Of a stretch of DNA of 64,000 bases, positions 36,729-45,306 are shown in pieces; the first letter of the stretch is position 1, and every line of letters starts with the position of its first letter. The notes beneath the pieces are model-generated. The model was not told the DNA's origin and made no database searches. It worked only from the letters and a program-made list of their open reading frames with translations. Source of the stretch: Bacillota bacterium (GTDB lineage: Bacteria > Bacillota > Clostridia > Peptostreptococcales > Anaerovoracaceae); NCBI GenBank assembly GCA_030530285.1, contig JAUMVD010000002.1, positions 21,533-85,532 of the forward strand, read 5' to 3'. Made by a program: the position numbers and the translations under genes.

Positions 36729-38387
36729 ATGAGAAGTGATAAAGTGATAAAAGGCCCTGAGCGCGCTCCGAACAGGAGTCTGTTCTACGCCATGGGATAT
36801 ACAAAAGAAGAACTGGAACGGCCGCTGATCGGTGTGGTTTCCGCAAAGAGCGAGATCGTTCCGGGTCACATGCATCTGGATAAGATCGCTGAGGCCGTCA
36901 AGGCCGGCGTCAGATTCGCAGGCGGTACTCCTGTTGAAGTGCCTGCCATCGGCGTATGCGACGGCATCGCCATGGGTCATATCGGCATGAAATACTCACT
37001 TCCAAGCAGAGAACTGATTGCGGATAGTGTTGAAACCATGACGATGGCCCACGGGTTTGACGGACTGGTGCTGATCCCAAACTGCGATAAGATCGTTCCC
37101 GGAATGATCATGGCAGCGGTAAGGATGAATATCCCTGCCGTCGTCTGTTCCGGCGGTCCGATGATGTCCGGACTTGTAGGCGGTGAAGAAACCAGCCTTT
37201 CAAAAATGTTCGAGGCGGTCGGCGCCTTTAAGGCAGGCATCATCGATCGTGATGGTCTGCAGGAGTACGAAGAGAACGTTTGCCCGGGATGCGGTTCCTG
37301 CTCCGGCATGTACACCGCAAACAGCACCAATTGTCTGGCTGAAGCGGTTGGTATCGCTCTGCCGGGAAACGGTACAATACCGGCTGTTCACTCCGGCAGG
37401 ATCATGCTTGCCAAGCACGCCGGCATGGCGATCATGAATCTGGTAGAAAAGGACATCAAGGCGCGTGACATCATCAATGAAAAGTCGCTCAGAAACGCAC
37501 TGGCATGCGACATGGCGCTGGGCTGTTCCTCCAATACGGTTCTGCACCTGCTGGCGATCGCCAACGAAGCGGGAGTAGACTTCGATTTAAAACTGTTCAA
37601 CGAATACAGCGGCAAAGTTCCTAACCTCTGCCATCTGGCACCGGCCGGAGGAACGCATATGCACGACCTGAATAACGCAGGCGGCCTTCCTGCCGTACTT
37701 GCGGAGCTGGATAAGATCGGCGTCATAGACACCAGTCTCATCACAGCTACAGGCAAAACAGTCGCGGAGAACATCAAGGGCGCTTACATCAAGGATACAT
37801 CCTGCATCCGTCCTGTTACCGATCCATACAGTGAAACCGGCGGCATCGCCATCATGTGGGGAAATATCGCTCAGGATGGCTGCGTTGTCAAGAGGAGCGC
37901 TGTGGCCCCTGAAATGCTGACCCACAGCGGACCTGCCCGTGTATTTGACAGTGAAGACGATGCGATCGCTGCCATATACGATGGTAAAATCGTTGACGGT
38001 GACGTAGTTGTCATCAGATACGAAGGCCCTAAGGGCGGACCGGGTATGAGAGAGATGCTGAATCCGACAAGCGCTCTTGCTGGTATGAAGCTCGACAAGA
38101 CAGTCGCTCTCATTACTGACGGCAGATTCAGCGGAGCTTCCAGAGGAGCATCCATAGGACATGTTTGTCCGGAAGCCGCCATGGGCGGCAACATCGGTCT
38201 CCTTCAGGAAGGAGATATCATCGATATCGACATCCCTGGAGCGAAGATCAACGCCCGCGTTACGGATGAAGAATTCGAAGAAAGACGCGCGTCATACGTC
38301 GCGCCCGAACCGACAGTAACCAGCGGCTGGCTGGTCAGATATCAGAGATATGTTGACTCGGCAGCCCACGGCGCGGTCATGAAATAA
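36729..38387 (+). CDS. ilvD: Dihydroxyacid dehydratase
   Basis: This iron-sulfur enzyme of 552 residues dehydrates dihydroxyacids to 2-keto acids for valine and isoleucine synthesis. Cluster ligands are in [10 protein letters not shown] and [13 protein letters not shown]. The C-terminal [19 protein letters not shown] sequence is conserved. It follows ilvC by 11 bases, and an intrinsic terminator follows it. Confidence 0.97.
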   Translation: MRSDKVIKGPERAPNRSLFYAMGYTKEELERPLIGVVSAKSEIVPGHMHLDKIAEAVKAGVRFAGGTPVEVPAIGVCDGIAMGHIGMKYSLPSRELIADSVETMTMAHGFDGLVLIPNCDKIVPGMIMAAVRMNIPAVVCSGGPMMSGLVGGEETSLSKMFEAVGAFKAGIIDRDGLQEYEENVCPGCGSCSGMYTANSTNCLAEAVGIALPGNGTIPAVHSGRIMLAKHAGMAIMNLVEKDIKARDIINEKSLRNALACDMALGCSSNTVLHLLAIANEAGVDFDLKLFNEYSGKVPNLCHLAPAGGTHMHDLNNAGGLPAVLAELDKIGVIDTSLITATGKTVAENIKGAYIKDTSCIRPVTDPYSETGGIAIMWGNIAQDGCVVKRSAVAPEMLTHSGPARVFDSEDDAIAAIYDGKIVDGDVVVIRYEGPKGGPGMREMLNPTSALAGMKLDKTVALITDGRFSGASRGASIGHVCPEAAMGGNIGLLQEGDIIDIDIPGAKINARVTDEEFEERRASYVAPEPTVTSGWLVRYQRYVDSAAHGAVMK

Positions 38388-38400
38388 AGCAAATCTGAAA

Positions 38401-38450
38401 GCCATCCGGATCCAGGGATCTCATCCTGGTCCGCGATGGCTTTTTCTTTT
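38401..38450 (+). terminator. Intrinsic terminator of ilvBNCD
   Basis: An outer stem GCCATC/GATGGC (38401-38406 and 38435-38440) encloses a GGATCCAGG/CCTGGTCC inner stem and is followed by TTTTTCTTTT. The remaining 180 bases to the next gene contain only a probable promoter (TATCAT near 38605) and no recognisable RNA. Confidence 0.85.
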
Positions 38451-38629
38451 ATGGCCGCTCTCCCCTGTTGAAGTGCTCACGCCTTTGGATACTTATATCG
38501 CAAGCGTCTTTTCTCCAAAGATTGCACTGCTGAAACGCGCAGCCGCAGGCAAGCGAGCCGTGCAGGTATCTCGAATTTCCTTTTTCTGACGATGCGTATC
38601 TATGGTATCATATATCCGGAGGTAACAAG

Positions 38630-39193
38630 ATGGACTTAAAAGAATTATTACAGCACTTTAATGACGGAGATACTGTTGGGGAAAACTGGGAAGTCATAGA
38701 GCTCATGCGCTTTTACAGCAGGGAGGCGCAGAAAATTACAATGGAAATAAATACCAAATATCACGAGCCGGATGAACTCGCGCAGCTCTTCTCTGAACTG
38801 ATCGGAAAACCTGTCGGTGAGAATTTCGGACTCTTTCCACCGTTTTACACGGATTTCGGTAAAAATATCCACACCGGCAATCAGGTCTTTATTAACTCTG
38901 ACTGCAAGTTTCAGGATCAAGGCGGCATCTATATTGATGACGGCGCGCTCATCGGTCATGGCGTCGTCCTGGCTACACTGAATCATGATTTTGCGCCGGA
39001 GAAAAGGCAGCAGCTCCACCCTGCCCCGATCCACATCGGCAAGAACGTCTGGATCGGAGCAAACGCAACGGTCACTTCAGGTGTTACGATTGGGGACAAC
39101 TCCATCGTTGCCGCGGGAGCCGTCGTCAACAAAGATGTTCCTGCTAACGTTGTGGTCGGCGGAGTGCCTGCCAGATTCATCAAAAATATATAA
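38630..39193 (+). CDS. Maltose/galactoside-type O-acetyltransferase
   Basis: The 187-residue protein has an N-terminal helical segment and a left-handed beta-helix of hexapeptide repeats. The latter are seen from [25 protein letters not shown] to the end. The active-site histidine is probably in [11 protein letters not shown]. It acetylates sugars from acetyl-CoA; the acceptor is unknown. It has a clear GGAGG site, its own promoter, and converges on the FHA-ABC transporter gene with a 17-base gap. Confidence 0.9.
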   Translation: MDLKELLQHFNDGDTVGENWEVIELMRFYSREAQKITMEINTKYHEPDELAQLFSELIGKPVGENFGLFPPFYTDFGKNIHTGNQVFINSDCKFQDQGGIYIDDGALIGHGVVLATLNHDFAPEKRQQLHPAPIHIGKNVWIGANATVTSGVTIGDNSIVAAGAVVNKDVPANVVVGGVPARFIKNI

Positions 39194-39210
39194 CCATACA
39201 GCCGAGAAAC

Positions 39211-41562
39211 CTATCTTCCGTCCTTTGCTACGCTTCTGAGTATGATTACACTCAGTACGATGGTGATGACGGCCATGCCGATTAATATCCCCCATTCTCC
39301 GAGGAGCCATCCCGGATCCCAATCGAACATGTTTTCATCCGTATCATCCGGAACCGGCAGTCCGTTTTCATTCAGATCCAGTTCTCTGAGGTTTGCGATC
39401 CTCCCCATGGAATCGACGGACCATCTGCTGATGGTGAAATATGATATTCCCGTCGCTATCCCCTTTAATTTAAACAGGATCCCCGAGAAGAGAAGCTGCA
39501 CGATCAGGATAAACGGCGCCATCGTCATGGCTTTGTCTCCGGTCTTCACGATGGATGAAATGAGAAGCCCCAGCGCCATGGACGCCAATATGGTGATCCA
39601 TACCGCAACGATGATTTCCGCATAGACCCCGCCGATTGGAAACAGCACATCATCGGCTTCTATATCCACATTGCCCCCGTCTTTGAGGATATCCAGCATC
39701 CCCAGGAAAGTCAGTGTCATGAGAACCGCCTGAATCAGTCCCAATGCCGCCTGGACCACCACCTTGGACATGATGTAGACATAGAGCCTGAGATTTGCCA
39801 TGTATTCTCTCTTTAAAATGCTGCGTTCCTTGCATATCTCCTGTATGGAATTGAACAGCCCGATCCATATTGCCGCACAGCTGAGAACGAACATGATCGA
39901 TTTCGTGGATCCGTATATGTCAAATACGTTTTTCTCTGCAACAATGTATAATAATACTCCGATCAATATCGGTTCCAAAAGCAAGATCAGGAGTTTTCTC
40001 TTGTCGTTGACGATCAGCTCAACATAGCGCTTTGTGATCGTTGAAAACTGGCTGAGAGCGGAGACACGGGATCTTTTGAACTGTTCCGTTGAGCCCTTGG
40101 CGGCGCGGCTGCCGCTGCCGGCGGATGCCTGTCTGTACCGATTGGCCCAGTATTCCGGGGCTTTGCTCATCATATTGTAAATATCCGTCAGGTCATCGGT
40201 CTGGAAGAATTTGCGGGCTTCATCCACGCTGCCCATAAAGCAAACTCTGCCTCCCTGACCCATGAAGATGACCTTGTCGCACAGATGCAGACTCTGCGTC
40301 GTGTGCGTCACCATGACGATCGTTCTCTCCTGCTCTTTGCACAGTTTGCGCAAAGACTCCATCAGGTTTTTCTCCGTTCCGGGATCAAGTCCTGAAGTAG
40401 GCTCATCCAGGAAGAATACCCTCGGATCTGCCAGCAGCTCTACGGCGATGCTGGCACGCTTTTTCTGACCTCCCGAAAGCTTTCTGATCAGCGTATCCTG
40501 ATGCTGCTGCAAATCCAGTGTTTCCAGCACCTCGGTGATTCTGCCTTCCAATTCGGATTCGTCCAGATCTTCCGGCATCCTCAGCTTCGCTGTATACATC
40601 AGCATGCTTCGCAATGTAAGATTTTCGTATATGATGTCCTGCTGCGGCACATATCCTATGACGCCTTTCAGCTGCTGGAAGTTTTCTTTCAGCGGCGTGC
40701 TGTTAAAAAACACCTCTCCTTCATAGTCCTTATCAAACCCGTTGAGCGTGCTCATGAGCGTCGTCTTGCCGGCTCCGCTTCCGCCGATAATGGCGACGAA
40801 CTCATTGCTTTTGATTTCTATGTTAACGTCCCTGAGAATGCATTTCCTTTCTTTGCCCTTGCCTACCCACTTGGTCACTCCGTCTGTGCTGATGCTGATG
40901 CCGCCGACGGTCTTTCTGTAGTAGATATAATTCCCTGAAAAAATCAGCTGGAATCCGGAGATCTCTATGACGTCCTTATCCTTCAGAACCCTTTCTTTGT
41001 TGACCGGCGTGCCGTTTACGATCACTCCGTTAAGGCTTCGGTTGTCTCTGATGTAGTATTTACCCGCATGTTTGGAAACCACCGCATGTACTCTGGAAAC
41101 ACTGGGATGATTCAGAATGATATCATTCGTAGGATTTCTGCCGATCAGAATCTGGTCTTTGTTCAGATCGGTTCTGTCCATCACGGCATCCGCGCTCATG
41201 TAGGTGAAGAAGATCAGGACCATTTTGTCGGGGTTTTTGCTGCTTCCGATCCGTATGATCGAATGATTCTTCAGCTCAACCGCTTCATTTGTGTGTTTCA
41301 AATGCAGCTGGCTGGATCCGGATATGACCATGCTGCCGTTGCTGCTGTCCAGATCCTGATAAGCGAATCCCCCGTTGCTTCTGATGAACGCCCCGTGGGT
41401 TCCGGAAACAAAAGAATCACTGATTTGTATGTCGTTGATATTCTTCATCCTGCCGAACGTGATGGTGTCAGACTGGTAGCTGTCCAGATTTGCTCTGGCG
41501 AAATTGCCCATACTGTCGACGATAATCAATGTCGGAATCTGCGTTATATCATATGAATTCAT
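39211..41562 (-). CDS. FHA-FHA-ABC-2 exporter fusion (Rv1747-like)
   Basis: The 783-residue protein joins two phosphothreonine-binding FHA domains (about 20-115 and 125-215, the second with RNPTNDIILNHPSVSRVHAV and SLNGVIVNG) to an ABC ATPase. The ATPase has GGSGAGKTT, LSGGQKKRAS and FFLDEP motifs. A C-terminal ABC-2 permease has about six helices from 530 onward. The layout matches mycobacterial Rv1747, an exporter controlled by Ser/Thr kinase phosphorylation. It is the last gene of the minus-strand signalling and export operon, 15 bases after the TIR-FHA gene. I infer regulation by the kinase and PP2C encoded upstream. Confidence 0.88.
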   Translation of the reverse strand: MNSYDITQIPTLIIVDSMGNFARANLDSYQSDTITFGRMKNINDIQISDSFVSGTHGAFIRSNGGFAYQDLDSSNGSMVISGSSQLHLKHTNEAVELKNHSIIRIGSSKNPDKMVLIFFTYMSADAVMDRTDLNKDQILIGRNPTNDIILNHPSVSRVHAVVSKHAGKYYIRDNRSLNGVIVNGTPVNKERVLKDKDVIEISGFQLIFSGNYIYYRKTVGGISISTDGVTKWVGKGKERKCILRDVNIEIKSNEFVAIIGGSGAGKTTLMSTLNGFDKDYEGEVFFNSTPLKENFQQLKGVIGYVPQQDIIYENLTLRSMLMYTAKLRMPEDLDESELEGRITEVLETLDLQQHQDTLIRKLSGGQKKRASIAVELLADPRVFFLDEPTSGLDPGTEKNLMESLRKLCKEQERTIVMVTHTTQSLHLCDKVIFMGQGGRVCFMGSVDEARKFFQTDDLTDIYNMMSKAPEYWANRYRQASAGSGSRAAKGSTEQFKRSRVSALSQFSTITKRYVELIVNDKRKLLILLLEPILIGVLLYIVAEKNVFDIYGSTKSIMFVLSCAAIWIGLFNSIQEICKERSILKREYMANLRLYVYIMSKVVVQAALGLIQAVLMTLTFLGMLDILKDGGNVDIEADDVLFPIGGVYAEIIVAVWITILASMALGLLISSIVKTGDKAMTMAPFILIVQLLFSGILFKLKGIATGISYFTISRWSVDSMGRIANLRELDLNENGLPVPDDTDENMFDWDPGWLLGEWGILIGMAVITIVLSVIILRSVAKDGR

Positions 41563-41577
41563 TCTTTCACCTTGCTC

Positions 41578-42666
41578 CTACAACGATAATTTCCATGTGT
41601 AACGACTGCTTCCGCTGATGATGTTATCTTCATTCTGCAGCCTTCGTTTTTCCCCGTAAAATAATCTCTCTCCGTTGTACCAAACATCTTTATCCATCTG
41701 ACTGTTGATCAGATAATATGCCTTCCCCGAATTAAGGATAACGAAATCGTCAATGACGGTAACCGGCTGATCAGGCACATTGATTTCTCCTGCGTCTGTG
41801 ATCAGAACGTGTTCGGGCATTTTCCTGATGTTGGACTCATCATAATCTTCAAAGAAAAGGAACAGTTCCTTTCCCAGCGATACCGTATCCCCATCCTTTA
41901 AGTCATTTTCGATCCAGGGAGCGAGGATCTGTCCGTTCAGAATCGTATGATTCAGCGATTCGTTATCGGTTATGGTGTATCGGCCGTTGATCCTTCTCAA
42001 CGTAGCGTGTTTTCTGCTTACGGTCTTGCTTCCCTCCAGAGTGTAGTCACTCTGGCTTTTGCTTCTTCCCAGAGAAAAGATATCCTTGGTGATGTATATC
42101 TTATCACCGGTACCGACCCGGTAAAGAAAGCTTTGTTTCCGGCTGTATTCATTCTGCGCGATTCCTATGGTGAGCGTCAGCGTGCTTTCGGTTTCTTCAA
42201 ATAAGCCGGGGATGATTTCCGGTCTGAACTCGCCGCGGCAGCCCTGGATCCGCTCGTTTTCATACGCCCTGGAGATGAACTCCTGCACCGATGCGTATCT
42301 GGAACGGTAAATGCCCTGCACATTGGAAAGAACCATTTCCATTCCCGGCGATAGCTTCACGTCATCCAGAAACAGGGTGATGATCTCCTTGTTCTTCTGC
42401 ACGGCGAAATTGATCTCACTTCTGCAGTTATGGGACGTCATGCTGTTTTCGGTGATGAATGCGACAAAAACTTCGCACCCCGCCAGATGTTCGGCGATGG
42501 TCTCGCGCCATTCGTCACCCGGTATGATGCCTTCATCGAACCATATCCGGCACCCGTCCCGGGCCATCATTTCTATGCACGGATATACCCTGTCTTCATC
42601 CTCGTGACAGTAGCTCGCGAAAATATAATTGTTTTTCCCTTCATAGGGAGCAGCGCTGCATCTCAT
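41578..42666 (-). CDS. TIR domain fused to FHA domains
   Basis: The 362-residue protein starts with a TIR domain (about 12-130): YIFASYCHEDEDRV, DGCRIWFDEGI, and SHNCRSEINFAV with Glu84 at the position of the catalytic glutamate of NAD-cleaving TIR enzymes. A conventional FHA domain follows (about 190-280, with SRKHATLRR and SLNHTILNG), then a second, degenerate FHA-like region to the C-terminus. It lacks a signal peptide and membrane helices. The gene lies one base after the STAS gene within the operon. TIR-FHA fusion implies recruitment to phosphorylated partners; whether TIR is an enzyme or only an adaptor is open. Confidence 0.85.
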   Translation of the reverse strand: MRCSAAPYEGKNNYIFASYCHEDEDRVYPCIEMMARDGCRIWFDEGIIPGDEWRETIAEHLAGCEVFVAFITENSMTSHNCRSEINFAVQKNKEIITLFLDDVKLSPGMEMVLSNVQGIYRSRYASVQEFISRAYENERIQGCRGEFRPEIIPGLFEETESTLTLTIGIAQNEYSRKQSFLYRVGTGDKIYITKDIFSLGRSKSQSDYTLEGSKTVSRKHATLRRINGRYTITDNESLNHTILNGQILAPWIENDLKDGDTVSLGKELFLFFEDYDESNIRKMPEHVLITDAGEINVPDQPVTVIDDFVILNSGKAYYLINSQMDKDVWYNGERLFYGEKRRLQNEDNIISGSSRYTWKLSL

Positions 42667-42667
42667 G

Positions 42668-43045
42668 TCAAATGATCCTCTCGGTGATGATAAATAGATC
42701 CTCTAATCCCTCTTCTTCAAATGCCTCATAAATCTGTTCTGACAGGCCTGTCAGAATCAGCTCCCCCTGTCTGGAATCGATCAGATGCTGTAATTCCAGC
42801 AAACACTTGAGCATCGCGCTGGATATGTAATCGACAGCCTTCATATCCAGGACCAGCTTGTCACTTGCCAGCGCCATCGCCACAAGTTCATCCTGCACAT
42901 CATTGACGATCTCACCGGTAAATCTGCCTGCCGATTCGACCGTGGCGCTCCTGTCTGCCATCGTCTCTCTGAGTCTCAGGATTTCCCCTTCCGCGTCATT
43001 TCTCAGGATGAGGGTGTCCCCTTCGATGATTCTTTGAATGCTCAT
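42668..43045 (-). CDS. STAS-domain protein
   Basis: The 125-residue protein has a STAS fold as in anti-sigma-factor antagonists. It has a beta-strand LVLDMKAVDYISSAMLKCLLELQ with a Ser pair where SpoIIAA-type proteins are phosphorylated, then a QGELILTGLSEQIYEAFE strand and helix. No RsbW-type kinase is nearby, but a transmembrane Ser/Thr kinase and two PP2C phosphatases are. The start overlaps the small-peptide stop by 4 bases, so the two are translationally coupled. Confidence 0.83.
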   Translation of the reverse strand: MSIQRIIEGDTLILRNDAEGEILRLRETMADRSATVESAGRFTGEIVNDVQDELVAMALASDKLVLDMKAVDYISSAMLKCLLELQHLIDSRQGELILTGLSEQIYEAFEEEGLEDLFIITERII

Positions 43046-43218
43046 TTCGTGTCATCCTCTTTTTCCATGTCCTTGACCTTGCGCATGAATGCGGCAAAGT
43101 CTTCACTGCCCTTTGCTGCCGTTACCTGATCCAGTTCATCCATGCTCATGCTTTCCTCTGAAATGAATTTTTTGTATTCCATGTAGTCTTTGAATTCTTC
43201 CTCGGTTATCTTTTTCAT
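43042..43218 (-). CDS. Short leader-like peptide, candidate cargo of the NHLP-type exporter
   Basis: This 58-residue peptide has an acidic, helical N-terminus and the segment MDELDQVTAA at 26-35. That segment resembles the end of double-glycine leaders (E-L-x-x-V-x-G-G) with Ala-Ala in place of Gly-Gly. A charged 23-residue remainder follows. It lies directly downstream of two ABC transporters, one with a C39 leader peptidase. No modification enzyme is nearby, and the putative core has no Cys, so an unmodified signalling or regulatory peptide is as likely as a bacteriocin. ATG 43218 has AGGAAGGAG upstream; a TTG at 43239 is less likely. Confidence 0.7.
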   Translation of the reverse strand: MKKITEEEFKDYMEYKKFISEESMSMDELDQVTAAKGSEDFAAFMRKVKDMEKEDDTK

Positions 43219-43236
43219 CTCAAATCTCCTTCCTAA

Positions 43237-43265
43237 CAAAGTGTTTCACTTTTATATACACTTTG
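43237..43265 (-). repeat. Inverted repeat between exporter and peptide genes
   Basis: CAAAGTG (43237-43243) and CACTTTG (43259-43265) are perfect seven-base arms separated by 15 AT-rich bases. They lie between the exporter stop and the peptide ribosome binding site. There is no T-tract, so a processing or stability element is likelier than a terminator. Confidence 0.4.
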
Positions 43266-43272
43266 ATCCCTG

Positions 43273-45306
43273 TCATGTTACAACTATTCTATCACAATAT
43301 TCCAAAGGTTCTATTCTGTGGGAAACAATAATCTTCGCGGCGCTGATCTTTCTCAGAGCGGAACAGATCCTTGCTATGGAATCGTTATCCATTTCTCCCA
43401 TGGACTCATCCAGGATCAGGACGTCGGGCTTTCTCAGCAGCGTCCTGGCGATCAGTATCTTCTGTTTTTGCCCGCCCGATACATTGCCGGCCGCCTCGCT
43501 GACGAGAGTATCCGCTCCCATCGGCAGAGAGCTGATGAAGTCCCCGAGGTCGGCTTTGACCATAGCATCGAACACTTCCTCCGCAGGCACATCCTGTCCC
43601 ATCCTGATATTATCCATGATGCTGCCCGTAATCAGCGCGTCATCCTGCAAAGCCATCCCAATACGCTGTCTGAAGGATAGCCTGTCGATATCCCCGATAT
43701 CTATCCCGTTGACCCGGATCTCACCGGATTGCGGCCTTTCCATTCCGGTGAGAAGTTTCAGAATCGTGGATTTGCCGCTTCCCGATTCGCCCACCAGCCC
43801 GATGGTTTCTCCATGTCTGAGGGTCAGATTCAATCCGTCGATCACATTGCGCCCGCCGTATCCGAATGCAACGTTCTCCATCTCTATCGTTTCAATGGCG
43901 TCGATCGGCTTTTTTGCGCTGCCGTCTTCCCCATCAAGCAAAAGCTCCAATCTCCACATTTCACCGGCCAGACCCGGCATCCGTGAAAGATGCTGCACCG
44001 TTTGGATCCAATATCCGCCCAGAATGGAGAGCGGTACGATCCAGCTGCCGGCGGAATGATCCTGCACGATCAGCGGAACTGCCGCGGCCATGATCATCAG
44101 CCGGACTGCGTCTGCGGTTCCGGCCCGGAGTATTGATTTCGCCCTTTCATGGGACCTGCCTGAGCGGATCACCGCCAGATCCCTGAGGATGTTTTCCTCG
44201 GATCCGGATATTTTTATTTTATGGATATTTCTCAGATTATGATAGAGCCGGTTGTCGAATGCTCTGTTGTTGCTGCTGATTTCCCGGCGATACCTGTCCG
44301 CTCTTTGCCTCAGCAGCAACATCACAACGCCTGATCCTCCGGCCGCCAGCAGATAGCAGATCCCCATGACCGGTCTCAGGTAGATGACAACAATAAACAA
44401 CACCATGCTGATCAACAATCCTGAAGACGCGCTGCAAACCGAAGCCACCATATCTTTCGCGTTCTGATACACATTCATGCATAATCCGGCCATCTCTGCC
44501 CTGCCGTATTTTCTGTAATACTCTTCTTCCAGAGCAAAGACACGGTCCAGCGCTTTCTCCTGCAGCTTCGACCCGGTCCGGGAACTGATCCTGCCGATCC
44601 ACATCTCTCTCAGCAGAATCACTATGACGGTGATGATCAATGCGGCGGTGAATCCGCGGTGATCCCCGATCATCAGCATCGAAACTCCGGTGATCGCCAG
44701 ACAAACGGTCAAAATGAAGGTCAGCCACAGTTCTGTCTGTTTCAGATGATCGCGCGCAAAAGCCCATACCCGCCGAAATGCGTCGATGGTTTTTCTCTCA
44801 TCGATGGTTTTCCCCTCATCGATGATTTCTCCCGCGTCCCCGCCGGAGGACGGTTTCGTGATCTTTCTGATGGCCTCTTCACGCTGAGCGGCAGCCTGTT
44901 GTACCCCTGCCTCCTTCTGACTGATATTCAGATCTTCTCTGATTTTTTGTTTATTGTATTGCTCCAGTAGCGAATGTTCGAACCCTTCCACATCATAATG
45001 ATCGAGATCTGCGCGCTCCGCGAATCTCTTTTTGAGAACATTCGTCAGGCCGGCTTCGATCACGGTGATGGTCACGTCATCCAGTGCTCTGAAGCAAAAC
45101 TGCCAATGTATGTGGTTGTCATCGGTAAAATCGATCCCGGGCAAGGTGTCTCCCTCTCGCGCTTCACAGATCAGGACTCTCCTGCCCATGCTGGCTTCTT
45201 TCATCGGCACCAGAAAAACATCTGCTGCGCCGGCTCTGATCTTGTACGCGTCTTTGCCGCCTTCGGTAAAAAACGATTCACCTTTTTTCAATTGTAATGA
45301 TTTCAT
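43273..45306 (-). CDS. NHLP-type peptide export ABC transporter, permease/ATPase
   Basis: The 677-residue protein has an N-terminal cyclic-nucleotide-binding-like beta-roll (about 1-95), a charged linker, six membrane helices (about 190-440), and an ABC ATPase with GLVGESGSGKST, VSGGQKQKI and VLILDES. This is the layout of the second transporter of NHLP bacteriocin export systems, which works with a C39-containing partner. That partner is the immediately upstream gene, overlapping by 29 bases. The peptide gene follows after 55 bases. Confidence 0.87.
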   Translation of the reverse strand: MKSLQLKKGESFFTEGGKDAYKIRAGAADVFLVPMKEASMGRRVLICEAREGDTLPGIDFTDDNHIHWQFCFRALDDVTITVIEAGLTNVLKKRFAERADLDHYDVEGFEHSLLEQYNKQKIREDLNISQKEAGVQQAAAQREEAIRKITKPSSGGDAGEIIDEGKTIDERKTIDAFRRVWAFARDHLKQTELWLTFILTVCLAITGVSMLMIGDHRGFTAALIITVIVILLREMWIGRISSRTGSKLQEKALDRVFALEEEYYRKYGRAEMAGLCMNVYQNAKDMVASVCSASSGLLISMVLFIVVIYLRPVMGICYLLAAGGSGVVMLLLRQRADRYRREISSNNRAFDNRLYHNLRNIHKIKISGSEENILRDLAVIRSGRSHERAKSILRAGTADAVRLMIMAAAVPLIVQDHSAGSWIVPLSILGGYWIQTVQHLSRMPGLAGEMWRLELLLDGEDGSAKKPIDAIETIEMENVAFGYGGRNVIDGLNLTLRHGETIGLVGESGSGKSTILKLLTGMERPQSGEIRVNGIDIGDIDRLSFRQRIGMALQDDALITGSIMDNIRMGQDVPAEEVFDAMVKADLGDFISSLPMGADTLVSEAAGNVSGGQKQKILIARTLLRKPDVLILDESMGEMDNDSIARICSALRKISAAKIIVSHRIEPLEYCDRIVVT

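Noticed and set aside
38451..38629. Possible small RNA or tRNA between ilvD and the acetyltransferase gene
   Set aside because: No cloverleaf, conserved RNA motif or second terminator was found; only a promoter-like TATCAT before the gene.
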